Assembly: GCA_905221615.1 (NCBI GenBank)
Contig: CAJNDT010005919.1
Coordinates: 248,001-312,000 of the forward strand
Source of the DNA: Symbiodinium sp. CCMP2592
Lineage: Eukaryota; Sar; Dinophyceae; Suessiales; Symbiodiniaceae
DNA length: 64,000 nucleotides
Reading direction: 5' to 3'
Part shown: positions 1-9,860 of the stretch, piece after piece
Layout: every line of letters begins with the position of its first letter
Position numbering within the stretch: position 1 is the stretch's first letter
The notes under the pieces: generated by a model
Told to the model about the DNA's origin: nothing
Database searches by the model: none
Seen by the model: the letters and a program-made list of their open reading frames with translations, nothing else
Position numbers and translations under genes: made by a program

Positions 1-1075
1 GTTGGATTTTTCCGATTGATTCGATGTTTTTGTATCTTTACACGCTGTTTAAGTGTTTGGACGGGGAAACAGTGTCCTTTTTTCAGGGGGTAGGTGGGGG
101 GCACTATGTGTATTGTTTTCCGCGGTTTAAGTGTTTGGAGGGCGAAACTGTGTCCTTTTTTCCGCGGGAAGGGGTGGGGGGACTATGTGTTTTGCATTGA
201 TTGTATTCCGCGGCTTAGATGTTTGGAAGGGGGAATCTGTATAATTTTTTCTGCGGGGGGGGAGGTGGGGGACTATGTTCTGTTTTTCAGGTTTAAGTGC
301 TTGAAGAGAAAAGGCTGTCCCTTTTTCTGCGTGGGGGGAGTGGGTGTGGTGGGGGGGCTATATGTGTTTTGTTTCCGCGGTTTAAGTGTGAGGTTTTCTC
401 CCGGAAGAGGGGGCGGGTCGGGGAACTCTGTGATTGTTTGTTATTCAGACTTAAGTGCTTGGAGGGGGAAACTGTGTCAGTTGTTTCCGTGAGAGGGGGT
501 GGGCCGACTATGTGTGTTGTTTTCAGCGGTTTAAGTTTTTGGAGGGGCGAGGGGACTGTGTGTATTGTTTTCCGCGGTTTAGGGGGAAGGCTGTGTAATT
601 TTTTTTTCCGCGGGAGGGGGTGGCGGGCAACTTTGTGTTTTGTTATTGATATTTAAATTTTTGGAGGGGCAACCGCTTCCTTTTTTTGTGAGGGGTGTGT
701 GGGGGGGGGGGGGGCCGTGTGTTTTGTTTTTCAGATTTATTTGCTTGAAGGGAAACTGTATCTTTTTTCCGCAGGAAGTGGGGAGACGATGTATGTTGTT
801 TTCCGTGGTTTAAGTGGTTGGAGGAGGAAACAGTGTCCTTTATTTTGTGCTGGGGGGTGGGGTAGGTGGGGGGACTGTGTGTTTTGGCTTTTGCGGTTTA
901 CGTGTTCGCAACGGAAACAGTGTCCTTTTTTTCCGCGGTTTTGTTGTTTCAGATTTAAAGTGTTTGGAGGGGGAAGCGGTGTAATTTTTTCTCCCCCCAA
1001 AAAAGACATGTGTTTTGTTGTTTCAAGTTTACGTGTTTGATGGCGGAGACTGTGTCAATTGTTTTTGCGGGAGGT
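1..1075 (+). repeat. Degenerate G/T-rich tandem repeat, unit about 80 bp
   Basis: About thirteen diverged units follow each other. Each has a TTTAAGTGTTTGGAG-like word (near 47, 125, 213, 291, 450, 530, 650, 735, 811, 895, 954 and 1027), then a GGGGAAACTGTGTCC-like word, a run of T, CCGCGG, a run of G, and ACTATGTGTTTTG. The top strand is strongly G+T rich with many G runs. Short open frames here only reflect the repeat and are not genes. The left edge lies outside the window. The repeat does not resemble the satellite that fills the rest of the window. Confidence 0.8.
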
Positions 1076-1935
1076 TGGAGGGACTATGGTTTCTCGAGTT
1101 CTCGTATTGTGTTTTGCCGCTAGCATCGCAACCGCACGTCGTGCCTACCGCAGCCGTTCGACCTAGGTGTTCCCGGTCCCGTACAGACGGGGCACTAGCG
1201 AGTTGATTGTAGACTGTCAAGGCTTGATGCCACGGGGATCCGACTCGTCACACTCCCCGCCGCGTCGTCGTAGACGAAGAGGCCGCATGAGGCATTCATG
1301 GTGATTCCATCTTTTCCGTTTGGCGACTCCGCAATGAAAGGCCAGCCAATACGAAGCCAGATGGGCAGCAGCAAGCTGCAAGCCAGGACGGGCCGCCGGC
1401 TGCTCCAGGCGGGCCAACAGCAACAGTAAGCTGAGCAGCTTGTTAAAAGGACGGTAAATCAGCGTTTGGACCAGGCCTTCACGAGCATCTTCGGGATCTA
1501 GTGGAGTCGAGTGAGAGGGCTGCGAAGGCAGCCGAGGCCCAGGCTCGACTGCGCAAACTGAATGTGGACCAGTGGAAACTCGAGTGCGAGAGGAGGAACT
1601 CCGTGCGTGGTGCGAGTGGTGGTTCAGCCTAGGTAACTACTTATCGCGCATGATGCAAGCTATGAGGACGACTTGAAGAACGTTGACCATGACACGGAGG
1701 TTGACGGCTTGCCAGGAGCATTGCGAGCATCATAATTAAGTTTGAAATCGGAGCAGCTAGGATGCAGAGGCCACTGGAGTGGATCAGCGTGTGAAGCACA
1801 GGGGAGGCCCGAATGATGTAGATGTCTAAGCCTAAGCAGCATGCAGCAAGTTGCACAGCAAGCTCCCCAAGCATCGCTTGTCCATGAGTTGATAAATCAT
1901 TTCCGTCTAGCCGAGTCTAGCCCCAGCTTCTGCGG
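1076..1935. other. Unassigned sequence with one helix-like coding fragment
   Basis: No repeat family of the window was recognised here. One short plus-strand frame, open from 1447 to the TAG at 1630-1632, reads like the end of a protein: a charged, helix-prone stretch with words such as LVESSERAAKAAEAQARL, then Gly/Ser and a stop. It has no ATG at a sensible place and no family was recognised. It may be a decayed exon or a retroelement gag fragment. The rest shows nothing identifiable. Confidence 0.3.
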
Positions 1936-2040
1936 AAGCGCTGGGTGCAATTGTGGTGCCGGGTGCTGGAGCGGACAAGCCTGTGTCACATGAGCTGATG
2001 AAGCCTCCGGGCGCTCTCCCCGAATTTCCTGGGATGTTGA
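1936..2040 (+). repeat. 3' tail of family B repeat
   Basis: The words GGAGCGGACAAGCCTGTGTC, CACATGAGCTGATGAAGCCTCC and CTCTCCCCGAATTTCC, followed by GGGATGTTGAGCGTAGTTGA, match the ends of family B at about 9711-9880 and 17800-17885. As in those copies, the satellite begins at GAGCGTAGTTGA. This is therefore a fixed family B to satellite junction. Confidence 0.65.
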
Positions 2041-3785
2041 GCGTAGTTGACACAACTGAAACGAATCGGTGTCGCTGAGCTCATTTAGCCATGTCACATT
2101 CAAGAGCCCGCAGCGTATCATGGTTACGGCGTGGTTTGTGTAATCTTTAATCTTTAACCAAGAAGGTAACAAAATATGCAAAGTGTGCAGCGGAAGCGTT
2201 GGTGGCCGAGACTGTGTAATTTTAGGGTTTCAGGTCTACACTTCGTTAAGCAACAAAAGAAGTAGTGGCTTACGCTACGTGATTGTCGTGTTTGGGTTCT
2301 GACGGACGAGATAGCTTGTCTAGATTGGTGTTGAAATGTTGAGTGTCAATCCTTGTCGCTGAGCTCTAACCGTCTCTATGTGTTTTTATGTTAAGTGTGC
2401 GGCAGAAACTTTGGTGACCTTTGTAGCGTTTGAGGCACTTGCTTAAGCAACAAAAAGCATGGTGATTTGTGCGACATGAGTTTCGGGCTTGGGCTCTGAT
2501 GCACGTTGGCGAGTTTAGATTGGTGCTGGGATGCTGAGTGTAGTTGACCAACCGTCAGTCGGTGTCGCCGATCTCATGAAGCTATGTCGTGCTCAAGAAT
2601 CGTCAGAGTATGATGGTTACGACACGGTTTGTGTAAGCTCTAACCGATAAAGTATGTTTATGTAGTGTGTAGCGGAAACTGTGGTGGTGTTCAAGACTGT
2701 AATTTAGGGTTGCGGATTTACATTTTAAGTAAGCGACAAAAGACATGGTGGCTTACGCCACGTGATTGTCGGGTTTGGGTTCTGATGGACGATAGCGTGT
2801 CTAGATTGGTGTTGAGTTGTTGAGCGGCATTTGCTGTCGCTGAGTTCTCACCGTTTCTACGTCTCTCGCCGATAAGGTGTTCTCATATTGGGTATGCAGC
2901 GGAAGCTTTGGTGACCTTCGCGGCCGAGACTTTGTAAGTTCAGGGTTTGAGGTGCTTGCTGCTGCCACAAAAGGCGTGGTTGTTTGCGCTACATTGAGCC
3001 CCTACATGGGTTTCGGGTTTGGGTTCTGATGCACGCTGGTGAGTCTAGATTGGTGCCATCGGTGTCGCTGATCTCATGAAGCGTCAGCGTGTGATTGTCA
3101 CAGCACGGTTTGTCCAAGCCTTGACCGATGAGATATTCTGATTTTAAAGTGTGCAGCGGAAGCTTTGGCCGAGAAGGTGCGTAGCGGGAGCCCCGGTGAC
3201 CGATGCTGTGTAGTTTAAGGTTTGAGGCATTTACTTACGCAACGAAAGGCATGGTGGTTTGCGTTACACGTGTTTCTGGTTTGCGTTCTGATGGACGATG
3301 GCTGGTTTAGATTGATGCTGAGCCCAGCCAGTCGGTGTCGCTGATGTCATGAAGCGATGTCGGGCTCAAGGGTCTTCAATGTATGATGGTTACGACAGCT
3401 GCTGAAATTTGTTTATGTTAATTAAGCTTTGGCGGCCGAGACTGTGTAATAATTGGGTTTCAGGTCCAACATCAGACATGGTGGCTTATGCGATGTGATT
3501 TAATTGGTCGACGATCGATCGTATGGTAACGGGATGCTGAGGGTAGTCACAAGCTGAATCCCGTCGGTGTCGTTGATCTCAGCAAGCATCTGCGTATGCT
3601 TGTCACGAATCAGACTGTGTAAGCTCTACCAGAAGGTTTGTTTGTTAAGTGTGCAGCGGAAACCGTGTTTCCGAGTCTGCGTAAATTTGCGGTTCGAGAC
3701 ACTTAATCAAACAACAAAAGGCATGGTGGCCTTACACCACGTTATGTGATTTTCGGGTTTGGGCATTCGTGGACTCTAGTTGAAG
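2041..3785 (+). repeat. Satellite array, block 1 (about seven units)
   Basis: This is a diverged tandem repeat whose units vary from about 200 to 300 bp. The recurring words, in order, are GATAGCTAGTCTAGATTGGTG, GAGCGTAGTTGA, GGTGTCGCTGATCTCATGAA, TCGTGCTCAAGAGTCTTCAG, GTTTGTGTAAGCTCTAACCG, AAGGTATTCTTATGTTAAGT, GCAGCGGAAGCTTTGG, TTTTAGGGTTTCAGGTCTAC, AGACATGGTGGCTTACGC and GATTTTCGGGTTTGGG. All units point the same way. Unit loss and internal deletions are common. No long open frame crosses a unit. Confidence 0.85.
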
Positions 3786-4067
3786 TCAAGTTTTCTCTGT
3801 GGTGCAGCGCTGCAGAGGCGAGGCCTTACCCAAGTCATGTGGGGCTGCTCATAAATTACATGAGGAGCGGCGGGAACAGCCTTGCTCGCGCGCACGTCTG
3901 AGGTCTGCTCTTACCGCTGTTGTTTTCCTTGAGAGGGCAGGGGGCATCAAGAAGGAGGCTGCGTTCTCTTCGCAGCCCATTGTGCTGAACCTGATCAGTG
4001 TGCGAACAGCAGAGCTTGAGGTGGGAGCCCCGCCAACGAGGCGGGCGGTTCCCTTTCCCATTTTCAT

Positions 4068-4746
4068 GGTCCGGCTGTTGCATCGAGTGAGTACCCCAAG
4101 TGTTTGCGGGCTTATGCATGGGTCAAGCTTTTCAAGTTTTGGACCTCGAGCCGGTCGGATGATCTCCAGGGTCCTGCTTTTGATATCATGGTTTTCTCGG
4201 AGCTGGGCTTGATGGGTCACTTCGGTCGCACCAAGACAAGCGGAGCCGGGAGGAAGGCTTGCTTCTTGCCATTCTTCATCTCGGCCGAGGCATGGCTTGT
4301 GAATTGTCACTGGTTGGAACAGGGGCTGAAGACTTGGAAGGGTGCCGAGTTCAGTTTCTAGCGTGATTTCGTGGTACCACGTCCTGCACGAGACTTGCAA
4401 GCATGTTGACCGGTGCTTGCATCGTACAATGACTTGGCCACTGCCTCAAGGTTGCTTCTCGCTTCTTTAAAGACCCCGGTCTTTTATGAGCACGACTGGT
4501 ATCTCCCCGAGGAGTTTTGTTTCGCAACGATGAACTGCTGAGGGTTTCACTGAGCATTCGGAGCGACGGTGTATGGCAGCTTTGGTGGCGGTTTGGGCTG
4601 GCATTGACGGAGAGCGTAGGGATTACTTTGGCCGCTGGCATATAGTGGAATCTGCTGATGTCTACGTGGGGTCTGCGTGGAATGTGGCTTCCAATTTGCA
4701 AACATTTCCTTCCAATGCGTTGGTTACGACTGCTGAGCTTTGCTAA
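4068..4746 (+). pseudogene. Decayed tyrosine recombinase of a dinoflagellate-type retroelement
   Basis: This is a broken gene for a tyrosine recombinase, the enzyme that integrates DIRS-type elements by cutting and rejoining DNA. The frame open from about 4068 to 4361 reads SSEYPKCLRAYAWVKLFKFW, then WTSSRSDDLQG with a candidate catalytic Arg at 4152, then GRTKTSGAGRK with a candidate Lys at 4233. After frameshifts and in-frame stops, a second frame (4552-4746) gives HSER with His at 4555 and Arg at 4564, then RRDYFGRW with Trp at 4636 and DVYV with Tyr at 4663. All five catalytic positions can thus still be seen, but in different frames and interrupted by stops. The FGRW version differs from the recombinase at 57.1-57.6 kb, so this comes from a different element lineage. 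There is no intact start. Confidence 0.7.
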
Positions 4747-5181
4747 AGTCCATGGAGTTGGGGCCGACCATGCTTGGGAGCGTGCAGAGACTTTGAAGGT
4801 CCCACAAGAATGGGCCACATGGACTCGGTTCTCCCCGCCCTCGACAGGCCTTCCGTGAACTTGGAAGGCGTGGAATTGGTGTCGCCGAATGTAAACACTG
4901 CTTTAGGTCCGAGCAGAGTGCGGCTTCGATTCCAGAAGCCGCGGAGTTCTTTGCCGAGGAGTCGTCTAGCACGTCGCTAGACGACTGTTCCTCGAGTAGT
5001 GATGGATCATGATGATGCTGTTCTGGCCGTGGAAGGTCAGTGCAGTGGATGTCAGTATAGAAGTCCCGGGTGCAGCTGGGTTGACTGGCCGGGTGGAGAG
5101 ACTTTACTTCTGCCTCTTTGAATATTTCATTTTGTGAACGCATGCAATATGCCGCATGGCCGTGTGATGGGCTGCACGGGT
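4747..5181 (+). other. Probable downstream remnant of the recombinase relic
   Basis: Several short plus-strand pieces in different frames look protein-like. One around 4774-4980 is rich in Arg and Pro and ends in SRLARR. Another around 5000-5110 contains CSGCQYRSPGCSW. They follow the recombinase relic directly and may be its C-terminal extension, but the frames are broken and no domain could be assigned. Confidence 0.3.
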
Positions 5182-6710
5182 ATGATGCGATATTCTTGCG
5201 GTGCTTAGCGCAGTGCTCACCAACGTCAGTGAAGTTTGTAGCTAAGTCGAGGGTTTTGATATCTTTTCCTGAACATGCACGAGCATGCTAAAGCTGCATG
5301 CGTCTGACCTCTGACCGCTGTTGTGACCTTGCTCTCAAGCGAGGTCCTGTATAGCTAAGCCAATGCATGATCACTTCATGTTTGCTCCAGCCATGGGTGG
5401 GTTTCGTGGGTTTGAATGCTCAGACTCAGAGGCTCGGGTTGGAGTCGACGTTGCCCTCGCACAGCCGGCATTTTGCGACAAGGAGAGTGGTACAGGGTAT
5501 TGCAATTGGTCTGACTTGACAGGCTCTGGCGACGGCATTTCTGTATTGGATAAGGCTTCGGCTGGCCGCCAAAGTGTACTGCTTCTGCTGGATGATTGTT
5601 CGTTGGTTTGCAATACTTCTCTCTTCCCCGGGACCAGCAGCGGGCAGTTTTCCCTTAGGGTTCGAATTTGGTGTACAGGCGGGTGGCTTACGCTCAGTCC
5701 ATCGTGAGTGGGGTCCTTTGACACGGCGCCTTTTACTTGTGGTGCAATGGTACTCATCCGGAGGCAGGATGGGTGACTATCATGGTGGACGTGGGATCTG
5801 CAGGCTGTGCCCCCTGCAGCGCGCATCTGTATGCCAGCATTGCTGGTTGTTGGTCTTTTGATCGTGCCGGCATGCTTCTAATTCACTGTCGCATCTGCCA
5901 AGCGATAGTGCATTTGCACGCCAAGCAAGCTTTGGGTCATGGAGTTCCTGCTGACTTTGCTTTGCAAACAGGCGGCTTTCTGAGAAAATGCCAGTGCTGG
6001 AGAGGTGGGATGCCACGCTTGCGCCAAAGGAGGTTTAACTTTGTACACGCACCTGGCCTCCTGTGGTTTTGCCAGCCTGAGAAGACTGGTGGCCACATGC
6101 TTGCATGTGTTTCTCTAACTCGAAGCCAGCCGCAGGCAGATTGGAACAAAAGCAGGTGGTGTGCAGTGCGACTGTGCATGTCTGCTCTTGTAACGTCAGC
6201 CCCTGGCAGCTGAAAAGGAGCCCGAGAAAGCTGGTAGCAAGAATGATGCGATATTCTTGCGGTGCTGTCTTAGTGCAGTGCTCACCAACGTCAGTGAAGT
6301 TTGTAGCTAAGTCGAGGGTTTTGATATCCTTTCCTGAACATGCACGAGCATGCTGAAACTGCATGCGTCTGACCTCTGACCGCTGTTGTGACCTTGCTCT
6401 CAAGCGAGGTCCTGTATAGCTAAGCCAATGCATGATCACTTCATGTTTTGCCCACCCGGCTACGCCCCGCCCTGGGGGGATGCCACGCTTGCACCAAAGG
6501 AGGTTTAACTTTGTACGCGCACCTGACCTCCTGTGGTTTTGCCAGCCTCAGAAGACTGGTGGCCTCATGTTTGCATGTGCTTCCCTAACTCGAAGCCAGC
6601 CGCAGGCAGATTGGAACAAAAGCAGGTGGTGTGCAGTGCGACTGTGCATGTCTGCTCTTGTAACGTCAGCCCCTGGCAGCTGAAGAGGAGCCCGAGAAAG
6701 CTGGTACCAA
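5182..6710 (+). repeat. Local direct duplications (X-Y-X-Y block)
   Basis: A segment of about 208 bp (X, 5182-5389) starting with ATGATGCGATATTCTTGCGG returns at 6242-6449 with small changes. A segment of about 233 bp (Y, 6007-6239) starting with GGGATGCCACGCTTGC returns at 6477-6710. X2 sits directly after Y1 and Y2 directly after X2, so one duplication of the Y-X neighbourhood explains the order. The stretch 5390-6006 between X1 and Y1 shows no recognised feature. Open frames inside are small and duplicated with the repeat. Confidence 0.75.
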
Positions 6711-8565
6711 GAATTACGGTTTTCATGCGACTCGTGGCATCCGGGCTGCAGTAGAATGTGCAACATTTGATCTGCCATGAACATTCATGCTGCACTTTGC
6801 AGGGTGATGCAGGCAAACTCGTATACTTCGCAGGGTGATCGGTTTGCGTTTGTGCGGGAACTGTTCACGAGGAAGGGGGCAAGGGGGCCGTGGAGGTCAA
6901 CTTCCGGCAGGCCCAAGCTGGGACAGGAGCGCATGACTCCAGAGCAGCCAGCTGTCCTGGCGCGCCTTAGTCCTAATCTGCGCTTTCCTCTTGATCAGTC
7001 AGGCTAATGTGGAAGGCCCTTGGCAGGCCCGCGTTGGCGAGCCGAACGAGCAACATGGCATGAGGGCGGCGGTTGAAGCTGTCATCGGCAAGCTCAAAGA
7101 TAAGGAGGTGCCATCTCGCTCGATGTTGGCCGCTAAGCTCGAGCAGATTGAGTCCAATCAGCCGGTGGTGAGCACGTAGCCCGGAAGTCGGCTTACAAGT
7201 GGTTGCGGGATGGGAAGGTCGCTTCTCTTGAAGAGGAATTCAATCGGGCTATGGTGGATACAGATCTCGGAGCCAGCAACTCAAGCACGCCAATCAGGAC
7301 CCTTCTGATCAGAAGGAGAAGCTTGCCAAGGATGCCAATGGTGACCCCATTTGTTGACGCTACAATCGCAAAGGCGGATGCAGTAACGACCAGTGCAGGT
7401 TCAAGCGTGTGTGTGTCAGCGCTGCCTTTCAGGTGCACGTGCTTATTACTCGTCAAGCGCCCGACTGGTGGCAACTGACTTGGAGCTTCGGCTCCGGTGG
7501 TGGAGGATGGCCATGGTGGACCAGCTGACTCTGCCTTGCTCTGCATGCTTTATCTTCATGCGGGTTCACCCCATAGGAGTGAGCTCGAGGCTTGGGTCGC
7601 GAAAGAATAGAATGCACTTTCTCTGTGGATGAGTTTGACATGTCTGTCCTTGAAGGTCCTAGCGAATTGCGCTGGGAGGAACTTCGGCGTGATTTCCGTG
7701 ACGGATGCAGCAACTTGGTGTTCCTCTGCTTCTACCTTTGCTCGGGGAGTTTTCACAGGCTCTTCTGGGCGGGCACCTCTGCGGGATAATCGGTGACCGG
7801 AAGGGAAAGTGAAAGTGCAGAGGGCGGAGGCGGGGACTCTGGCAATACGCATGGCTTTAGAGCTGGCTCGAAGCGCCAGCATGCTTCACGTTCCCTCGCG
7901 GAGCACCTCGGCAATACGTCTCGAGGTATGCCGGCTTCAGTTTGGACTTGGTCTGAAACCCGAAATTTCTTCCATCAGGTGCAAGCCCGCGCGGTTGCTC
8001 TAGCACAGTGTGCTTTCGGGGCTCTTCTCGATGGCCAACCTGGCTGACCATGTCCTGCCATGGGGACTCTGGGACATCCGGAAAGGCCCATACTGGATCG
8101 CGAAGGGCATTACCGAGGTCTTTGGCCCTTGCTGTAGGCATCAACATTCCGTGGCTCTGGATTCTTCGGCTTTCCCCCCTCCTCTTTGTCAGGCCTTGGC
8201 GTTGCTGGCTTGGAATGCTGTCTGTCCTGCTGCGGCCTCGGATGGGGGGGGTTCTCGGGCCTGGAGTGACACTTCAGGGAATGCTATTTCTTCTGCAGCT
8301 GCCAATACCATGAATCCGGAGGTTCTGGCTTCTTCCTGGCGTTTGCCAACTAAAGCACAGCTGCTTCGCATTTTGGATTTGCTTCCTACTGATGACCTTC
8401 CTCGGGGTGAGCTACACGAGGGCTTCTAACCTTTACGGTTGGTTCTTATGCAGTTGGGGGCGGCCTTCTGGGAGTCAGAAAAGGATACCAAGAACCCGGA
8501 GGTGACGAAAGCTCTTTGCCGCTTCGTGTCATCCCTTCATACATGATGGCGCGCGCGGACAACGT
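6711..8565 (+). other. Degenerate coding-like region upstream of the RT relic
   Basis: Short open plus-strand pieces in changing frames suggest one or more decayed proteins. They lie at about 6991-7179 (charged, containing AAVEAVIGKLKDKEVPSR), 7203-7478, 7592-7789 (ELRWEELRRDFRDG) and 8010-8429 (WGLWDIRKGPYW, and LPTKAQLLRILDLLPTDD near the end). They precede the reverse transcriptase relic on the same strand and could be its gag-like or N-terminal part. No domain was identified. Confidence 0.35.
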
Positions 8566-8905
8566 GTGAATGACCGGATCAAGGTCAGGGATGCTCAGAG
8601 TACGCCCGCGGGTGCAGATCTGTCTGCGTCGCTCGAAGAGCTTCCTGCAGCTTACTTTTCCATTTCTTGGGACATTTCTCGGGTGCATAGATTGGTCCTG
8701 CTCAGGAGGGCGGATTGGGCAAAGCAAGCGTGCCGGGCCCGGCGAAAGGATCGCCTTTTCTTGAAGGATGACACCACGCTTCTGACTTATGTCGATGATC
8801 TTATATGGCTTACACAGTCCTCGCAGGGTTTGCCTCGGATTCTCGCATCCATTTTCTTGCTTGAAATTTTGGGCATGCCTTTTGCCTGGCCCAAGTTCAG
8901 ACGGC
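8566..8905 (+). pseudogene. Decayed reverse transcriptase fragment
   Basis: This is a remnant of a retroelement polymerase. An open frame reads NDRIKVRDAQSTP, then SWDISRVHR, which matches RT motif A with its Asp at 8671, then LRRADWAKQACR. It ends in TYVDDLIWLT, motif C with the YVDD at 8788-8799. Only about 35 residues separate motifs A and C where a complete enzyme has far more, so motif B and most of the palm have been deleted. After about 8905 the frame runs into family B. It has no start codon of its own. The DIS(K/R)xHR style is known from dinoflagellate retroelements and differs from the RT at 54.2-54.5 kb. Confidence 0.7.
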
Positions 8906-9581
8906 GCAAGAGGAATCGATGCCAGAGTCTCAAGCGTGCCAAGAGACGTCGCTGGGCTGGGCGTGGCTCTTTTTGAACGAGGCTCGGAAGGCGAGAACGG
9001 CACGGAAGAAAGCCACCCGTAAGGGCTACGAAGCATGAGTCGGCCGGTTCAACAAGGATAGCAATTATGCTGTATCCCTCACCAGTGCCGGTTACACCCG
9101 CCGTTCGGTTCGTGTCATGGGCTTTGTGTGTTCGAATTACATGCCCAACCCTGGAGGTCAAATGCAAAGCGAAGGTTGGCGATTGGATCGAGCAGAACGG
9201 TGTCCCACGCTGCGAAGCGCCACCCCGCAATGCCGTTTGATTTGTTTCGATGAAGTGGTGCGAACCTCTGTGCAGCAGACTAACGTCCACGCCAAGTGAT
9301 ACGCCAATATCGCCTTTACCTGGTACGGTGCTAGTCTTTCCTCCAGTCTTACTTTTTGGACGCGGACAGCTGGAGCTCATAGGGTGTGGTGCATCAATTG
9401 TTGCGAATGACCTCAATACTCTGATTCATGATGAGCTCAAGTATGCAGTTGCTACTGTGGAGGAGAATCGTCGCCAAGCCGAAACGTCACAGCAGACCCA
9501 GCCAATGTGACCAGTTTCCACACCCGCGCATTGTCTTCCTGGTGCTTGGCGACGTTTAGAGCAGTCCGGCTAATTGAGCTA
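8906..9581 (+). repeat. Family B repeat, 3' half
   Basis: This region runs from GAATCGATGCCAGAGTCTCA through ACGGCACGGAAGAAAGCCAC, CCTCACCAGTGCCGGTTACA, TTTACCTGGTACGGTGCTAG and GTTGCTACTGTGGAGGAGAA to TCCGGCTAATTGAGCTAG. The same chain of words recurs at 16.5-17.2, 25.0-25.6 and 28.1-28.8 kb. One frame near 9385-9510 reads IVANDLNTLIHDELKYAVATV, which is preserved with changes in the other copies. The family was probably once protein coding. The product is unknown. Confidence 0.7.
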
Positions 9582-9860
9582 GACGTTTCAATGAACGCCC
9601 AGGGCTCTCAACAACACAGCTCTACCTCAGTTGATCGGTAACAATTGATCAAAGAGCGGCCGTGATGCTGCAGCAGCGCCGCAGGACCAGGATGCCCTTG
9701 CGTGCAATGCTCGGGGCCTTGAGCGGACAAGTCTGCGTCACATGAGCTTGACGACTTCCAGCACTGCGCACCACTGCGCCTGCGAGGCGTGCATAATGGA
9801 GAGAAATGCCCGCGGCCCTGAGCGGAGAAGCCTCCCGACGCTCTCCCCTATAGAACTTCC
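9582..9860 (+). repeat. Family B 3' tail at the left end of duplication copy 1
   Basis: This contains AGAGCGGCCGTGATGCTGCA, GATGCCCTTGCGTGCAATGC, TTGAGCGGACAAGTCTGCGT and CCTCCCGACGCTCTCCCC, matching the family B ends near 1.96-2.03 and 17.6-17.87 kb. It passes into satellite at GAGTGTAGTTGACCAAACTG. Confidence 0.65.

Noticed and set aside
1..1075. CRISPR-like array
   Set aside because: Units are diverged and contiguous without unique spacers, and the context is a eukaryotic repeat region.
8446..9416. Long minus-strand frames (196 and 209 codons)
   Set aside because: They lie opposite the RT fossil and family B, cross their boundary, and show no recognisable domain.
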